Shown: one piece after another, positions 1 through 10,159 of the stretch
Layout of the letters: each line of letters begins with the position of its first letter
How positions within the stretch are numbered: the first letter of the stretch is position 1
Notes under the pieces: model-generated
What the model saw: the letters and a program-made list of their open reading frames with translations, nothing else
Database searches by the model: none
What the model was told of the DNA's origin: nothing
Translations under genes and position numbers: made by a program
Assembly (NCBI RefSeq): GCF_000003605.2
Contig: NW_003128026.1
Coordinates: 1 to 12,090 of the forward strand
From: Saccoglossus kowalevskii
Taxonomy: Eukaryota > Hemichordata > Enteropneusta > Harrimaniidae
DNA length: 12,090 bases
Direction of reading: 5' to 3'

Positions 1-34
1 AGTTCATCATTCATTTAGCTAATTTGATGTGATC
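1..34. repeat. divergent first monomer
   Basis: The first 34 bases end like a normal monomer (ATTCATTTAGCTAATTTGAT from base 9) but begin AGTTCATC where TAGCTACC is expected. This is the most altered 5' half seen in the window. It may be an ordinary mutated unit or the edge of a sequence change lying just outside the window. The window gives no way to decide. Confidence 0.6.
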
Positions 35-442
35 TAGCGACCATTCATTTAGGTAGTTTGATGTCATCTAGCTACCATTTATTTCGCTAATTTGATGTGA
101 TCTAGCTACCATTCATTTCGCTAATTTGATGTGATCAAGCTACCATTCATTTCGTTAATTTGATGTGATCTAGCAACCATTCATTTGGCTAGTTTGATGT
201 GATCTGGCTACCATTCATTTCGCTAGTTTGATGAGATCTAGCTACCATTCATTTAGGTAGTTTGATGTCATCTAGCTACCATTCATTTAGCTAATTTGAT
301 GAGATCTAGCTACCATTCATTTCGCTAGTTTGATGTGATCGAGCTACCATTCATTTAGGTAGTTTGATGAGATCTAGCTACCATTCATTTAGGTAGTTTG
401 ATGAGATCTAGCTACCATTCATTTAGCTAATTTGATGTGATC

Positions 443-612
443 TAGCTACCATTCATTTCGCTAGTTTGATGAGATCTAGCTACCATTCATTTAGCTAATT
501 TGATGTGATCTAGCTACCATTCATTTAGCTAATTTGATGTGATCTAGCTACCATTCATTTCGCTAGTTTGATGAGATCTAGCTACCATTCATTTCGCTAG
601 TTTGATGAGATC
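443..612. repeat. 3-monomer (102-bp) local higher-order repeat
   Basis: Monomer types run CGCTAG-AGAT, AGCTAA-TGAT, AGCTAA-TGAT, CGCTAG-AGAT, CGCTAG-AGAT starting at 443, 477, 511, 545 and 579. The CGCTAG-AGAT type thus recurs after 102 bp (443 to 545). The same series reappears at 1525-1696 and 1833-2002, so a three-unit pattern was copied to several places in the first 2 kb. Confidence 0.7.
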
Positions 613-680
613 TAGCTACCACTCATTTAGCTAGTTTGATGTCATCTAGCTACCATTCATTTCGCTAGTTTGATGTGATC

Positions 681-912
681 TAGCTACCATTCATTTAGTA
701 GTTTGATGTGATCTAGCTACCATTCGTTTCGCTAATTTGATGTGATCTAGCTACCATTCATCTAGTAGTTTGATGTGATCTAGCTACCATTCATTTAGCT
801 AGTTTGATGTGATCTAGCTACCATTCATTTAGGTAGTTGATGTGATCTAGCTACCATCATTAGCTAATTGATGGGATCTAGCCACCATTCATTTCGCTAA
901 TTTGATGAGATC
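681..912. repeat. indel-rich patch of short monomers
   Basis: Four shortened monomers lie close together: 681-713, 748-780 and 815-847 (33 bp each) and 848-878 (31 bp). The losses are single bases in TTAGGTAG-like or GTTTGA stretches, and three separate T losses in 848-878. Elsewhere the array goes for kilobases with few length changes. The patch may be an older, less homogenised part of the array, or homopolymer-type sequencing error, since most lost bases are Ts in T runs or single bases in the variable box. Confidence 0.75.
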
Positions 913-1014
913 TAGCTACCATTCATTTAGCTAGTTTGATGAGATCTAGCTACCATTCATTTAGGTAGTTTGATGTTATCTAGCTGCCATTTATTTAGCT
1001 AGTTTGACGTGATC

Positions 1015-1150
1015 TAGCTACCATTCGTTTAGCTAGTTTAGTGTGATCTAGCTACCATTCGTTTAGCTAGTTTGATGTGATCTAGCTACCATTCGTTTAG
1101 ATAGTTTGATGTGATCTAGCTACCATTCGTTTAGCTAGTTTTATGTGATC
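1015..1150. repeat. run of four consecutive TTCGTTT monomers
   Basis: Monomers starting at 1015, 1049, 1083 and 1117 all carry ATTCGTTT instead of ATTCATTT, a variant found only as scattered single copies elsewhere (for example 721, 1355, 3569, 4483, 8324, 9548, 9650, 11077). Four in a row suggests local amplification of a single variant monomer. Confidence 0.75.
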
Positions 1151-1422
1151 TAGCTAACACTCATTTAGGTATTTTGATGTGATCTATCTGCTTTTCATTT
1201 AGCTAGTTTGATGTGATCTAGCTACAATTCATTTAGCTAATTTGATGTGATCTAGCTACCATTCATTTAGCTAATTTGTTGTCATCTAGCTACCATTCAT
1301 TTAGGTAGTTTGATGTGATCTAGCTACCATTCATTTAGGTAGTTTGGTGTGATCTAGCTACCATTCGTTTAGCTAGTTTGATGTGATCTAGCTACCATTC
1401 ATTTCGCTAGTTTGATGTGATC

Positions 1423-2036
1423 TAGCTACCATTTATTTAGCTAGTTTGATGAGATCTAGCTACCATTCATTTAGCTAATTTGATGTGATCTAGCTACCAT
1501 TCATTTAGCTAATTTGATGTGATCTAGCTACCATTCATTTCGCTAGTTTGATGAGACCTAGCTACCATTCATTTAGCTAATTTGATGTGATCTAGCTACC
1601 ATTCATTTAGCTAATTTGATGTGATCTATCTACCATTCATTTCAGAATAGTTTGATGAGATCTAGCTACCATTCATTTCGCTAGTTTGATGTGTTCTAGC
1701 TACCATTCATTTCGCTAGTTTGATGTGATCTAGCTACCATTTATTTAGCTAGTTTGATGAGATCTAGCTACCATTCATTTAGCTAATTTGATGTGATCTA
1801 GCTACCATTCATTTAGCTAATTTGATGTGATCTAGCAACCATTCATTTCGCTAGTTTGATGAGATCTAGCTACCATTCATTTAGCTAATTTGATGTGATC
1901 TAGCTACCATTCATTTAGCTAATTTGATGTGATCTAGCTACCATTCATTTCGCTAGTTTGATGAGATCTAGCTACCATTCATTTCGCTAGTTTGATGAGA
2001 TCTAGCTACCATTCATTTAGGTAGTTTGATGTGATC
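1423..2036. repeat. 9-monomer tandem duplication (about 306 bp, two copies)
   Basis: Monomers 1423-1730 and 1731-2036 match in order. Both begin with the ATTTATTTAGCTAG-AGAT unit, followed by two AGCTAA-TGAT, CGCTAG, two AGCTAA-TGAT and a CGCTAG-like AGAT unit. The first copy is 308 bp because its seventh unit (1627-1662) is 36 bp, with CAGAATAG at 1643-1650 in place of CGCTAG. The last two units of each copy agree less well. Confidence 0.75.
1627..1662. repeat. 36-bp variant monomer with CAGAATAG
   Basis: In this unit the box CGCTAG is replaced by CAGAATAG (1643-1650), a 2-bp gain plus substitutions. I found no second copy in the window. Its duplicate partner at 1935-1968 has the ordinary CGCTAG, so the change arose after the 306-bp duplication or was corrected in the other copy. 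Confidence 0.8.
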
Positions 2037-2342
2037 TAGCTGCCATTCATTTAGCTAATTTGATGTGATCTAGCTACCATTCATTTCGCTAGTTTGATGA
2101 GATCTAGCTACCATTCATTTAGCTAATTTGATGTGATCTAGCTACCATTCATTTTGCTAATTTGATGTGATCTAGCTACCATTCATTTAGCTAATTTGAT
2201 GTGATCTAGCGACCATTCATTTAGGTAGTTTGATGTCATCTAGCTACCATTTATTTCGCTAATTTGATGTGATCTAGCTACCATTCATTTCGCTAGTTTG
2301 ATGTGATCAAGCTACCATTCATTTCGATAATTTGATGTGATC

Positions 2343-3772
2343 TAGCTACCATTCATTTAGGTAGTTTGATGTCATCTAGCTACCATTCATTTAGCTAATT
2401 TGATGCGATCTAGCTACCATTCATTTAGCTAATTTGGTGAGATCTAGCTACCATTCATTTAGCTAGTTGAAATCATCTAGCTACCATTTATTTAGCTAAT
2501 TTGATGTCATCTAGCTACCATTCATATAGTTAATTTGATGCGATCTAGCTACCATTCATTTAGCTAGTTTGATGTCATCTAGCTACCATTCATTTAGCTA
2601 ATTTGATGTCATCTAGCTACCATTCATTTAGCTAGTTTGATGCGGTCTAGCTACCATTCATGTAGCTAATTCGATGACATCTAGCTACCATTCATTTAGC
2701 TAATTTGATGTGATCTAGCTACCATTCATTTAGGTAGTTTGATGTCATCTAGCTACCATTCATTTAGGTAGTTTAATGTGATCCAGCTACCATTCATTTC
2801 GCTAATTTGATGAGATCTAGCTACCATTCATTTCGCTAATTTGATGTGATCTAGCTACCATTCATTTAGCTAATTTGATGAGATTTAGCTACCATTCATT
2901 TAGCTAATTTGATGAGATCTAGCTACCATTCATTCATTTAGGTAGTTTAATGTGATCCAGCTACCATTCATTTCGCTAATTTGATGAGGTCTAGCTACCA
3001 TTCATTTCGGTAATTTGATGAGATCTAGCTACCATTCATTTAGCTAGTTTGATGAGATCTAGCTACCATTCATTTAGCTAGTTTGATGTGATCCATCTAC
3101 CATTCATTAAGCTAATTTGATGTGATTTAGCTACCATTCATTTAGGTAGTTTGATGAGATCTAGCTACCATTCATTTGCTAATTTGATGTAATCTAGCTA
3201 CCATTCATTTAGGTAGTTTGATGTGATCTAGCTACCATTCATTTCGCTAGTTTGATGTGATCTAGCTACCATTCATTTCGCTAATTTGATGAGATCTAGC
3301 TACCATTCATTTCGCTAATTTGATGAGATCTAGCTACCATTCATTTAGCTAGTTTGATGAGATCTAGCAACCATTCATTTAGCTAGTTTGATGTGATCTA
3401 GCTACCATTCATTTAGGTATTTTGATGTGATCTAGCTACCATTCATTTCGCTAGTTTGATGCGATCTAGCTACCATTCATTTCGCTAATTTGATGAGATC
3501 TAGCTACCATTCATATAGCTAATTTGATGAGATCTAGCGACAATTCATTTCGGTATTTTGATGTGATCTAGCTACCATTCGTTTAGCTAGTTTGATGTCA
3601 TCTAGCTACCATTCATTTAGCTAATTTGATGAGATCTAGCTACCATTCATTTAGCTAATTTGATGTGATCTAGCTACCATTCATTTAGGTAGTTTGATGT
3701 CATCTAGCTACCATTCATTTCGCTAGTTTGATGCGATCTAGCTACCATTCATTTAGGTAGTTTGATGTGATC
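2343..3772. repeat. higher-order block A (first copy)
   Basis: This stretch matches 7272-8527 unit by unit. Shared rare marks include the 33-bp unit with GTTGAAATC (2445-2477 and 7374-7406), CATATAGTTAA (2523 and 7452), CATGTAGC followed by TTCGATGACATC (2659 and 7588), the ATCCATC and CATTAAGC pair (3090s and 7840-7870s), the 33-bp unit with CATTTGCTAA (3162-3194 and 7917-7949), and CAATTCATTTCGG (3541 and 8296). The offset is 4929 up to about 2780 and 4755 from about 2958. The 174-bp difference is an extra five monomers plus 4 bp in this copy. Many single-base differences show it is older than the 7407/10160 duplication. Confidence 0.88.
2761..3108. repeat. 174-bp out-of-register duplication within block A
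   Basis: CATTTAGGTAG followed by TTTAATGTGATCCAG occurs at 2761 and again at 2935, 174 bp apart, which is five monomers plus 4 bp. The join is visible as CATTCATTCATTTA (2931-2940 and just before), a repeated CATT that makes monomer 2920-2957 38 bp long. The homologous block at 7679-7848 has only one copy. Units inside the two halves are related but not identical, so the event is not very recent or joined non-identical partners. Confidence 0.8.
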
Positions 3773-3806
3773 TAGCTACCATTCATTTAGCTAATATGAT
3801 GTCATC
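3501..3806. repeat. 9-monomer cassette, copy 1 of 5
   Basis: Nine units recur in fixed order: CATATAGC-AGAT, CGGTATTTT-TGAT, TTCGTTTAGCTAG-TCAT, AGCTAA-AGAT, AGCTAA-TGAT, AGGTAG-TCAT, CGCTAG-CGAT, AGGTAG-TGAT, then an AGCTAA unit. Copies start at 3501, 4415, 8256, 9582 and 11009. Here the last unit has AATATGATGTCATC, whereas the other four copies end in GATGTCCTC. The second unit has ACAATTC, shared with the copies at 8256 and 11009. Confidence 0.85.
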
Positions 3807-4045
3807 TAGCTACCATTCATTTTCGCTAGTTTGATGCGATCTAGCTGCCATTCATTTAGCTAATTTGATGTGATCTAGCTACCATTCATTTAGGTGGTTT
3901 GACGTCATCTAGCTACCATTCATTTAGCTAATTTGATGAGATCTACCTACCATTCATTTAGGTAGTTTGACGTCATCTAACTACCATTCATTTAGGTAGT
4001 TTGATGTGATCTAGCTACCATTCATTTAGCTAATTTGATGTGATC
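3773..4045. repeat. higher-order block D (copy 1)
   Basis: Eight units match 6998-7271 in order: AATATGATGTC, a +1 unit with ATTTTCGC, CTGCC, a TTTGACGTCA unit, AGCTAA-AGAT, ATCTACCTACC, ATCTAACTACC and AGCTAA-TGAT. A partial, rearranged copy lies at 5367-5570. Block D follows block A here but precedes the A-like block at 7272, so the two have been joined in both orders, as expected for a larger repeat with a shifted frame. Confidence 0.8.
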
Positions 4046-4210
4046 TAGCTACCATTCATTTAGTAGTTTGATGTGATCTAGCTACCATTCATTTGGCTAG
4101 TTTGATGTGATCTGGCTACCATTCATTTAGTAGTTTGATGTCATCGAGCTACCATTCACTTCGCTAATTTGATGTGATCTAGCTACATTATTTAGTAGTT
4201 TGATGTCATC

Positions 4211-5570
4211 TAGCTACCATTCATTTAGGTAATTTGATGTAATCTAGCTACCATTCATTTAGGTAGTTTGATGTGATCTGTCTACCATTCATTTCGCTAG
4301 TTTGATGTGATCTAGCTACCATTCATTTCGCTAATTTGATGAGATCTAGCTACCATTCATTTAGCTAGTTTGATGCGATCTAGCTACCATTCATTTAGCT
4401 AATTTGATGAGATCTAGCTACCATTCATATAGCTAATTTGATGAGATCTAGCTACCATTCATTTCGGTATTTTAATGTGATCTAGTTACCATTCGTTTAG
4501 CTAGTTTGATGTCATCTAACTACCATTCATTTAGCTAATTTGATGAGATCTAGCTACCATTCATTTAGCTAATTTGATGTGATCTAGCTACCATTCATTT
4601 AGGTAGTTTGATGTCATCTAGCTACCATTCATTTCGCTAGTTTGATGCGATCTAGCTACCATTCATTTAGGTAGTTTGATGTGATCTAGCTACCATTCAT
4701 TTAGCTAATTTGATGTCCTCTAGCTACCATTCATTTAGCTAATTTGATGTCATCTAGCTACCATTCAAATAGCTAATTTGATGCGATCTAGCTACCATTC
4801 ATTTAGCTAATTTGATTCGATCTAGCTACCAGTCATTTAGCTAATTCGATGATATCTGGCTACCATTCATTTAGCTAATTTGATGTCATCTAGCTACCAT
4901 TCATTTAGGTAATTTGATTTAATCTAGCTACCATTCATTTAGGTAGTTTGATGTGATCTATCTACCATTCATTTCGCTAGTTTGATGTGATCTAGCTACC
5001 ATTCATTTCGCTAATTTGATGAGATCTAGCTACCATTCATTTAGCTAGTTTGATGCGATCTAGCTACCATTCATTTAGCTAATTTGATGAGATCTAGCTA
5101 CCATTCATACAGCTAATTTGATGTGATCTAGCTACCATTCACTTCGCTAATTTGATGAGATCTAGCTACCATTCATTTAGCTAATTTGATGTCATCTAGC
5201 TACCATTCATTTAGCTAGTTTTATGTGATCTAGCTACCATTCATTTAGCTAATTTGATGTGATCTAGCTACCATTCATTTAAGTAGTTTGATGTCATCTA
5301 GCTACCATTCATTTCGCTAGTTTGATGCGATCTAGCTACCATTCATTTAGGTAGTTTGATGTGATCTAGCTACCATTCATTTAGCTAATATGATGTGATC
5401 TAGCTACCATTCATTCAGGTGGTTTGACGTCATCTAGCTAGCATTCATTTAGCTAATTTGATGTGATCTAGCTACCATTCATTTAGGTGGTTTGACGTCA
5501 TCTAGCTACCATTCATTTAGCTAATTTGATGAGATCTAGCTACCATTCATTTAGGTAATTTGATGTCATC
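4211..5570. repeat. 20-monomer (680-bp) tandem repeat, two copies
   Basis: Units at 4211-4890 recur 680 bp later at 4891-5570. Landmarks are AGGTAATTTGAT with TAATC (4211, 4891), ATCTGTCTACC at 4277 against ATCTATCTACC at 4957, the series CGCTAA-AGAT, AGCTAG-CGAT, AGCTAA-AGAT (4313 and 4993), CATATAGC at 4426 against CATACAGC at 5106, and AGCTAA-TGAT through AGGTAG-TGAT (4551-4686 and 5231-5366). Similarity fades in parts (4449-4550 against 5129-5230) and towards the end, so the duplication is old or patched by later exchange. Confidence 0.75.
4415..4720. repeat. 9-monomer cassette, copy 2 of 5
   Basis: It has the same unit order as the cassette at 3501. It ends in the GATGTCCTC unit and carries TTTTAATG in the CGGTATTTT unit, GTTACC at the start of the TTCGTTT unit, and ATCTAACTACC after it. 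The last mark is shared with the copy at 9582. Confidence 0.82.
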
Positions 5571-6997
5571 TAACTACCATTCATTTAGCTAATTTGATGC
5601 GATCTAGCTACCATTCATTTAGCTAATTTGGTGAGATCTAGCTACCATTCATTTAGCTAGTTTAAATCATCTAGCTACCATTCATTTAGCTAATTTGATG
5701 TCATCTAGCTACCATTCATATAGTTAATTTGATGCGATCTAGCTACCATTCATTTAGCTAATTTGATGCGATCTAGCTACCATTCATGTTGCTAATTCGA
5801 TGACATCTAGCTACCATTCATTTAGCTAATTTGATGTCATCTACCTACCATTCATTTAGGTAGTTTTGTGTGATCTAGCTTCCATTTATTTCGCTAATTT
5901 GATGTGATCTAGCTACCATTCATCTCGCTAATTTGATGTGATCAAGCTACCATTCATTTCGTTAATTTGATGTGATCTAGCTACCATTCATTTGGCTAGT
6001 TTGATGTGATCTGGCTACCATTCATTTAGGTAGTTTGATGTCATCGAGCTACCATTCACTTCGCTAATTTGATGTGATCTAGCTACCATTAATTTAGGTA
6101 GTTTGATGAGATCTAGCTACCATTCATTTCGCTAGTTTGATGTCAACTAGCTTCCACTCATTTAGCTAATTTGATGTGATCTAGCTACCATTCATTTAGG
6201 TAGTTTGATGTGATCTAGCTACCATTCATTTCGCTAATTTGATGTGATCTAGCTACCATTCATATAGGTAGTTTGATGAGATCTAGCTACCATTCATTTC
6301 GCTAGTTTGATGTCATCTAGCCACCATTCATTTCGCTAATTTGATGCGATCTAGCTACCATTCATTTCGCTAGTTTGATGTGATCTAGCTACCATTCATT
6401 TAGGTAGTTTGATGCGATCTAGCTACCATTCATTTAGGTAGTTTGATGTGATCTAGCTACCATTCATTTAGCTAATTTGATGTCCTCTAGCTACCATTCA
6501 TTTAGCTAGTTTGATGCGATCTAGCTACCATTCATTTAGCTAATTTGATGTGATCTAGCTACCATTCATTTAGGTAGTTTGATGTCATCTAGCTACCATT
6601 CATTTAGCTAATTTGATGAGATCTAGCTACCATTCATTTAGCTAATTTGATGTCATCTAGCTACCATTCATTTAGCTAATTTGATGAGATCTAGCTACCA
6701 TTCATTTAGCTAATTTGATGTGATCTAGCTACCATTCATTTAGGTAGTTTGATGTCATCTAGCTACCATTCATTTCGCTAATTTGATGAGATCTAGCTAC
6801 CATTCATTTAGGTAGTTTGATGTCATCTAGCTACCATTTATTTCGCTAGTTTGATGCGATCTAGCTACCATTCATTTAGGTAGTTTGATGTGATCTAGCT
6901 ACCATTCATTTAGCTAATTTGATGTCCTCTAGCTACCATTCATTTAGCTAGTTTGATGCGATCTAGCTACCATTCATTTAGGTAGTTTGATGTGATC
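5571..6997. repeat. mosaic of partial higher-order repeats
   Basis: This stretch joins pieces seen elsewhere. 5571-5807 resembles the start of block A (GGTGAGATC, a 33-bp unit with TTTAAATCATC, CATATAGTTAA, then CATGTTGC with TTCGATGACATC). About 5876-6080 resembles 69-238 and 4080-4180, sharing GATCAAGC, TTTGGCTAG with GATCTGGC, and TCATCGAGC with ATTCACTTCGC. 6420-6997 has repeated runs of AGGTAG-TGAT, AGCTAA-TCCT, AGCTAG-CGAT. No single long block covers it. Confidence 0.65.
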
Positions 6998-7271
6998 TAG
7001 CTACCACTCATTTAGCTAATATGATGTCATCTAGCTACCCATTCATTTTCGCTAGTTTGATGCGATCTAGCTGCCATTCATTTAGCTAATTTGATGTGAT
7101 CTAGCTACCATTCATTTAGGTAGTTTGACGTCATCTAGCTACCATTCATTTAGCTAATTTGATGAGATCTACCTACCATTCATTTAGGTAGTTTGATGTC
7201 ATCTAACTACCATTCATTTAGGTAGTTTGATGTGATCTAGCTACCATTCATTTAGCTAATTTGATGTGATC
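6998..7271. repeat. higher-order block D (copy 2)
   Basis: It matches 3773-4045 at an offset of 3225 to 3226. The second unit (7032-7067) is 36 bp: it shares the extra T of ATTTTCGC with 3807-3841 and has an additional C in TACCCATTC. It runs directly into the A-like block at 7272. Confidence 0.8.
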
Positions 7272-8255
7272 TAGCTACCATTCATTTAGGTAGTTTGATG
7301 TCATCTAGCTACCATTCATTTAGCTAATTTGATGCGATCTAGCTACCATTCATTTAGCTAATTTGGTGAGATCTAGCTACCATTCATTTAGCTAGTTGAA
7401 ATCATCTAGCTACCATTCATTTAGCTAATTTGATGTCATCTAGCTACCATTCATATAGTTAATTTGATGCGATCTAGCTACCATTCATTTAGCTAGTTTG
7501 ATGTCATCTAGCTACCATTCATTTAGCTAATTTGATGTCATCTAGCTACCATTCATTTAGCTAGTTTGATGCGATCTAGCTACCATTCATGTAGCTAATT
7601 CGATGACATCTAGCTACCAATCATTTAGCTAATTTGATGTGATCTAGCTACTATTCATTTAGGTAGTTTGATGTCATCTAGCTACCATTCATTTAGGTAG
7701 TTTAATGAGATCTAGCTACCATTCATTTCGCTAATTTGATGTGATCTAGCTACCATTCATTTAGCTAATTTGATGAGATTTAGCTACCATTCATTTAGCT
7801 AGTTTGATGAGATCTAGCTACCATTCATTTAGCTAGTTTGATGTGATCCATCTACCATTCATTAAGCTAATTTGATGTGATTTAGCTACCATTCATTTAG
7901 GTAGTTTGATGTGATCTAGCTACCATTCATTTGCTAATTTGCTGTAATCTAGCTACCATTCATTTAGGTAGTTTGATGTGATCTAGCTACCATTCATTTC
8001 GCTAGTTTGATGTGATCTAGCTACCATTCATTTCGCTAATTTGATGAGATCTAGCTACCATTCATTTCGCTAATTTGATGAGATCTAGCTACCATTCATT
8101 TAGCTAGTTTGATGAGATCTAGCAACCATTCATTTAGCTAGTTTGATGTGATCTAGCTACCATTCATTTAGGTAATTTGATGTGATCTAGCTACCATTCA
8201 TTTCGCTAGTTTGATGCGATCTAGCTACCATTCATTTCGCTAATTTGATGAGATC

Positions 8256-8561
8256 TAGCTACCATTCATATAGCTAATTTGATGAGATCTAGCTACAATT
8301 CATTTCGGTATTTTGATGTGATCTAGCTTCCATTCGTTTAGCTAGTTTGATGTCATCTAGCTACCATTCATTTAGCTAATTTGATGAGATCTAGCTACCA
8401 TTCATTTAGCTAATTTGATGTGATCTAGCTACCATTCATTTAGGTAGTTTGATGTCATCTAGCTACCATTCATTTCGCTAGTTTGATGCGATCTAGCTAC
8501 CATTCATTTAGGTAGTTTCATGCGATCTAGCTACCATTCATTTAGCTAATTTGATGTCCTC
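8256..8561. repeat. 9-monomer cassette, copy 3 of 5
   Basis: It has the same order as the copy at 3501, including ACAATTC in the second unit. Private changes are a T at 8329 (GCTTCC) and a C at 8519 (TTTCATG), neither of which is in the duplicate at 11009. Confidence 0.85.
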
Positions 8562-8833
8562 TAGCTACCATTCATTTAGCTAGTTTGATGCGATCTAGCT
8601 ACCATTCATTTAGCTAATTTGATGTGATCTAGCTACCATTCATTTAGGTAGTTTGATGTCATCTAGCTACCATTCATTTAGCCAATTTGATGAGACCTAG
8701 CTACCATTCATTTAGCTAATTTGATGTCATCTAGCTACCATTCATTTAGCTAATTTTATGTCCTCTAGCTACCATTCATTTAGCTAGTTTGATGCGATCT
8801 AGCTACCATTCATTTAGCTAATTTGGTGAGATC

Positions 8834-9139
8834 TAGCTACCATTCATTTAGGAAGTTTGATGTCATCTAGCTACCATTCATTTAGGTAGTTTGAAGTTAT
8901 CTAGCTACCATTCATTTAGCTAATTTGATGTGATCTAGCTACCATTCATTTAAGTAGTTTGATGTCATCTAGCTACCATTCATTTAGCTAATTTGATGAG
9001 ATCTAGCTACCATTCATTTAGGAAGTTTGATGTCATCTAGCTACCATTCATTTAGGTAGTTTGAAGTTATCTAGCTACCATTCATTTAGCTAATTTGATG
9101 TGATCTAGCTACCATTCATTTAGGTAGTTTGATGTCATC
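8834..9139. repeat. 5-monomer (170-bp) tandem repeat
   Basis: AGGAAGTTTGATG (GGAAG at 8851 and 9021) and TTTGAAGTTATC (TTGAAG at 8891 and 9061) each recur after exactly 170 bp, followed by AGCTAA-TGAT and an AAGTAG or AGGTAG-TCAT unit. Copy C keeps the same repeat at 11587 and 11757, so it predates the 2753-bp duplication. Confidence 0.85.
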
Positions 9140-9241
9140 TAGCTACCATTCATTTCGCTAGTTTGATGCGCTCTAGCTACCATTCATTTAGGTAGTTTGA
9201 TGTGATCTAGCTACCATTCATTTAGGTAGTTTGATGTCATC

Positions 9242-10159
9242 TGGCTACCATTCAAATAGCTAATTTGATGCGATCTAGCTACCATTCATTTAGCTAATTT
9301 GATTCGATCTAGCTACCAGTCATTTCGCTAATTCGATGATATCTGGCTACCATTCATTTAGCTATTTTGATGTCATCTAGCTACCATTCATTTAGGTAAT
9401 TTGATGTAATCTAGCTACCATTCATTTAGGTAGTTTGATGTGATCTATCTACCATTCATTTCGCTAGTTTGATGTGATCTAGCTACCATTCATTTCGCTA
9501 ATTTGATGACATCTAGCTACCATTCATTTAGCTAGTTTGATGCGATCTAGCTACCATTCGTTTAGCTAATTTGATGAGATCTAGCTACCATTCATATAGC
9601 TAATTTGATGAGATCTAGCTACCATTCATTTCGGTATTTTGATGTGATCTAGCTACCATTCGTTTAGCTAGTTTGATGTAATCTAACTACCATTCATTTA
9701 GCTAATTTGATGAGATCTAGCTACCATTCATTTAGCTAATTTGATGTGATCTAGCTACCATTCATTTAGGTAGTTTGATGTCATCTAGCTACCATTCATT
9801 TCGCTAGTTTGATGCGATCTAGCTACCATTCATTTAGGTAGTTTGATGTGATCTAGCTACCATTCATTTAGCTAATTTGATGTCCTCTAGCTACCATTCA
9901 TTTAGCTAATTTGATGTCATCTAGCTACCATTCAAATAGCTAATTTGATGCGATCTCGCTGCCATTCATTTAGCTAATTTGATTCGATCTAGCTACCAGT
10001 CATTTAGCTAATTCGATGATATCTGGCTACCATTCATTTAGCTAATTTGATGTCATCTAGCTACCATTCATTTAGGTAATTTGATTTAATCTAGCTACCA
10101 TTCATTTAGGTAGTTTGATGTGATCTATCTACCATTCATTTCGCTAGTTTGATGTGATC
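9242..10159. repeat. 20-monomer (680-bp) repeat, 1.35 copies
   Basis: ATTCAAATAGC (CAAAT at 9253 and 9933), ACCAGTC, TTCGATGATATCTGG and ATCTATCTACC (GATCTATCT at 9442 and 10122) each recur after 680 bp. The second copy stops at about 10160. The 9.55-10.16 kb part matches 4.38-5.0 kb at an offset of 5167, and the 9.24 kb copy matches 4.755 kb at an offset of 4487. These two offsets differ by exactly 680. Confidence 0.82.
9582..9887. repeat. 9-monomer cassette, copy 4 of 5
   Basis: It has the same unit order, with ATCTAACTACC as in the copy at 4415, and ends in the GATGTCCTC unit. It lies 1326 bp (39 units) after the copy at 8256, inside the same 2753-bp block. Confidence 0.82.

Larger units (their letters stand above)
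7407..10159. repeat. 81-monomer (2753-bp) higher-order unit, copy B
   Basis: This is the first of two tandem copies with a 2753-bp period (80 units of 34 bp plus one of 33 bp at 7917-7949). It includes two 9-monomer cassettes (8256, 9582), a 5-monomer repeat (8834-9139) and 1.35 copies of the 20-monomer unit (9242-10159). Its right end stops inside the second 20-mer and the sequence then restarts at the equivalent of 7407. Confidence 0.9.

Noticed and set aside
1-34. Array edge with unique flanking DNA
   Set aside because: Only the first eight or so bases depart from the monomer, too few to claim a boundary.
1015-1150. CENP-B box in the TTCGTTT monomers
   Set aside because: The box needs CGGG a fixed distance after TTCG. 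These units have AGCTAGTTT there and no CGGG.
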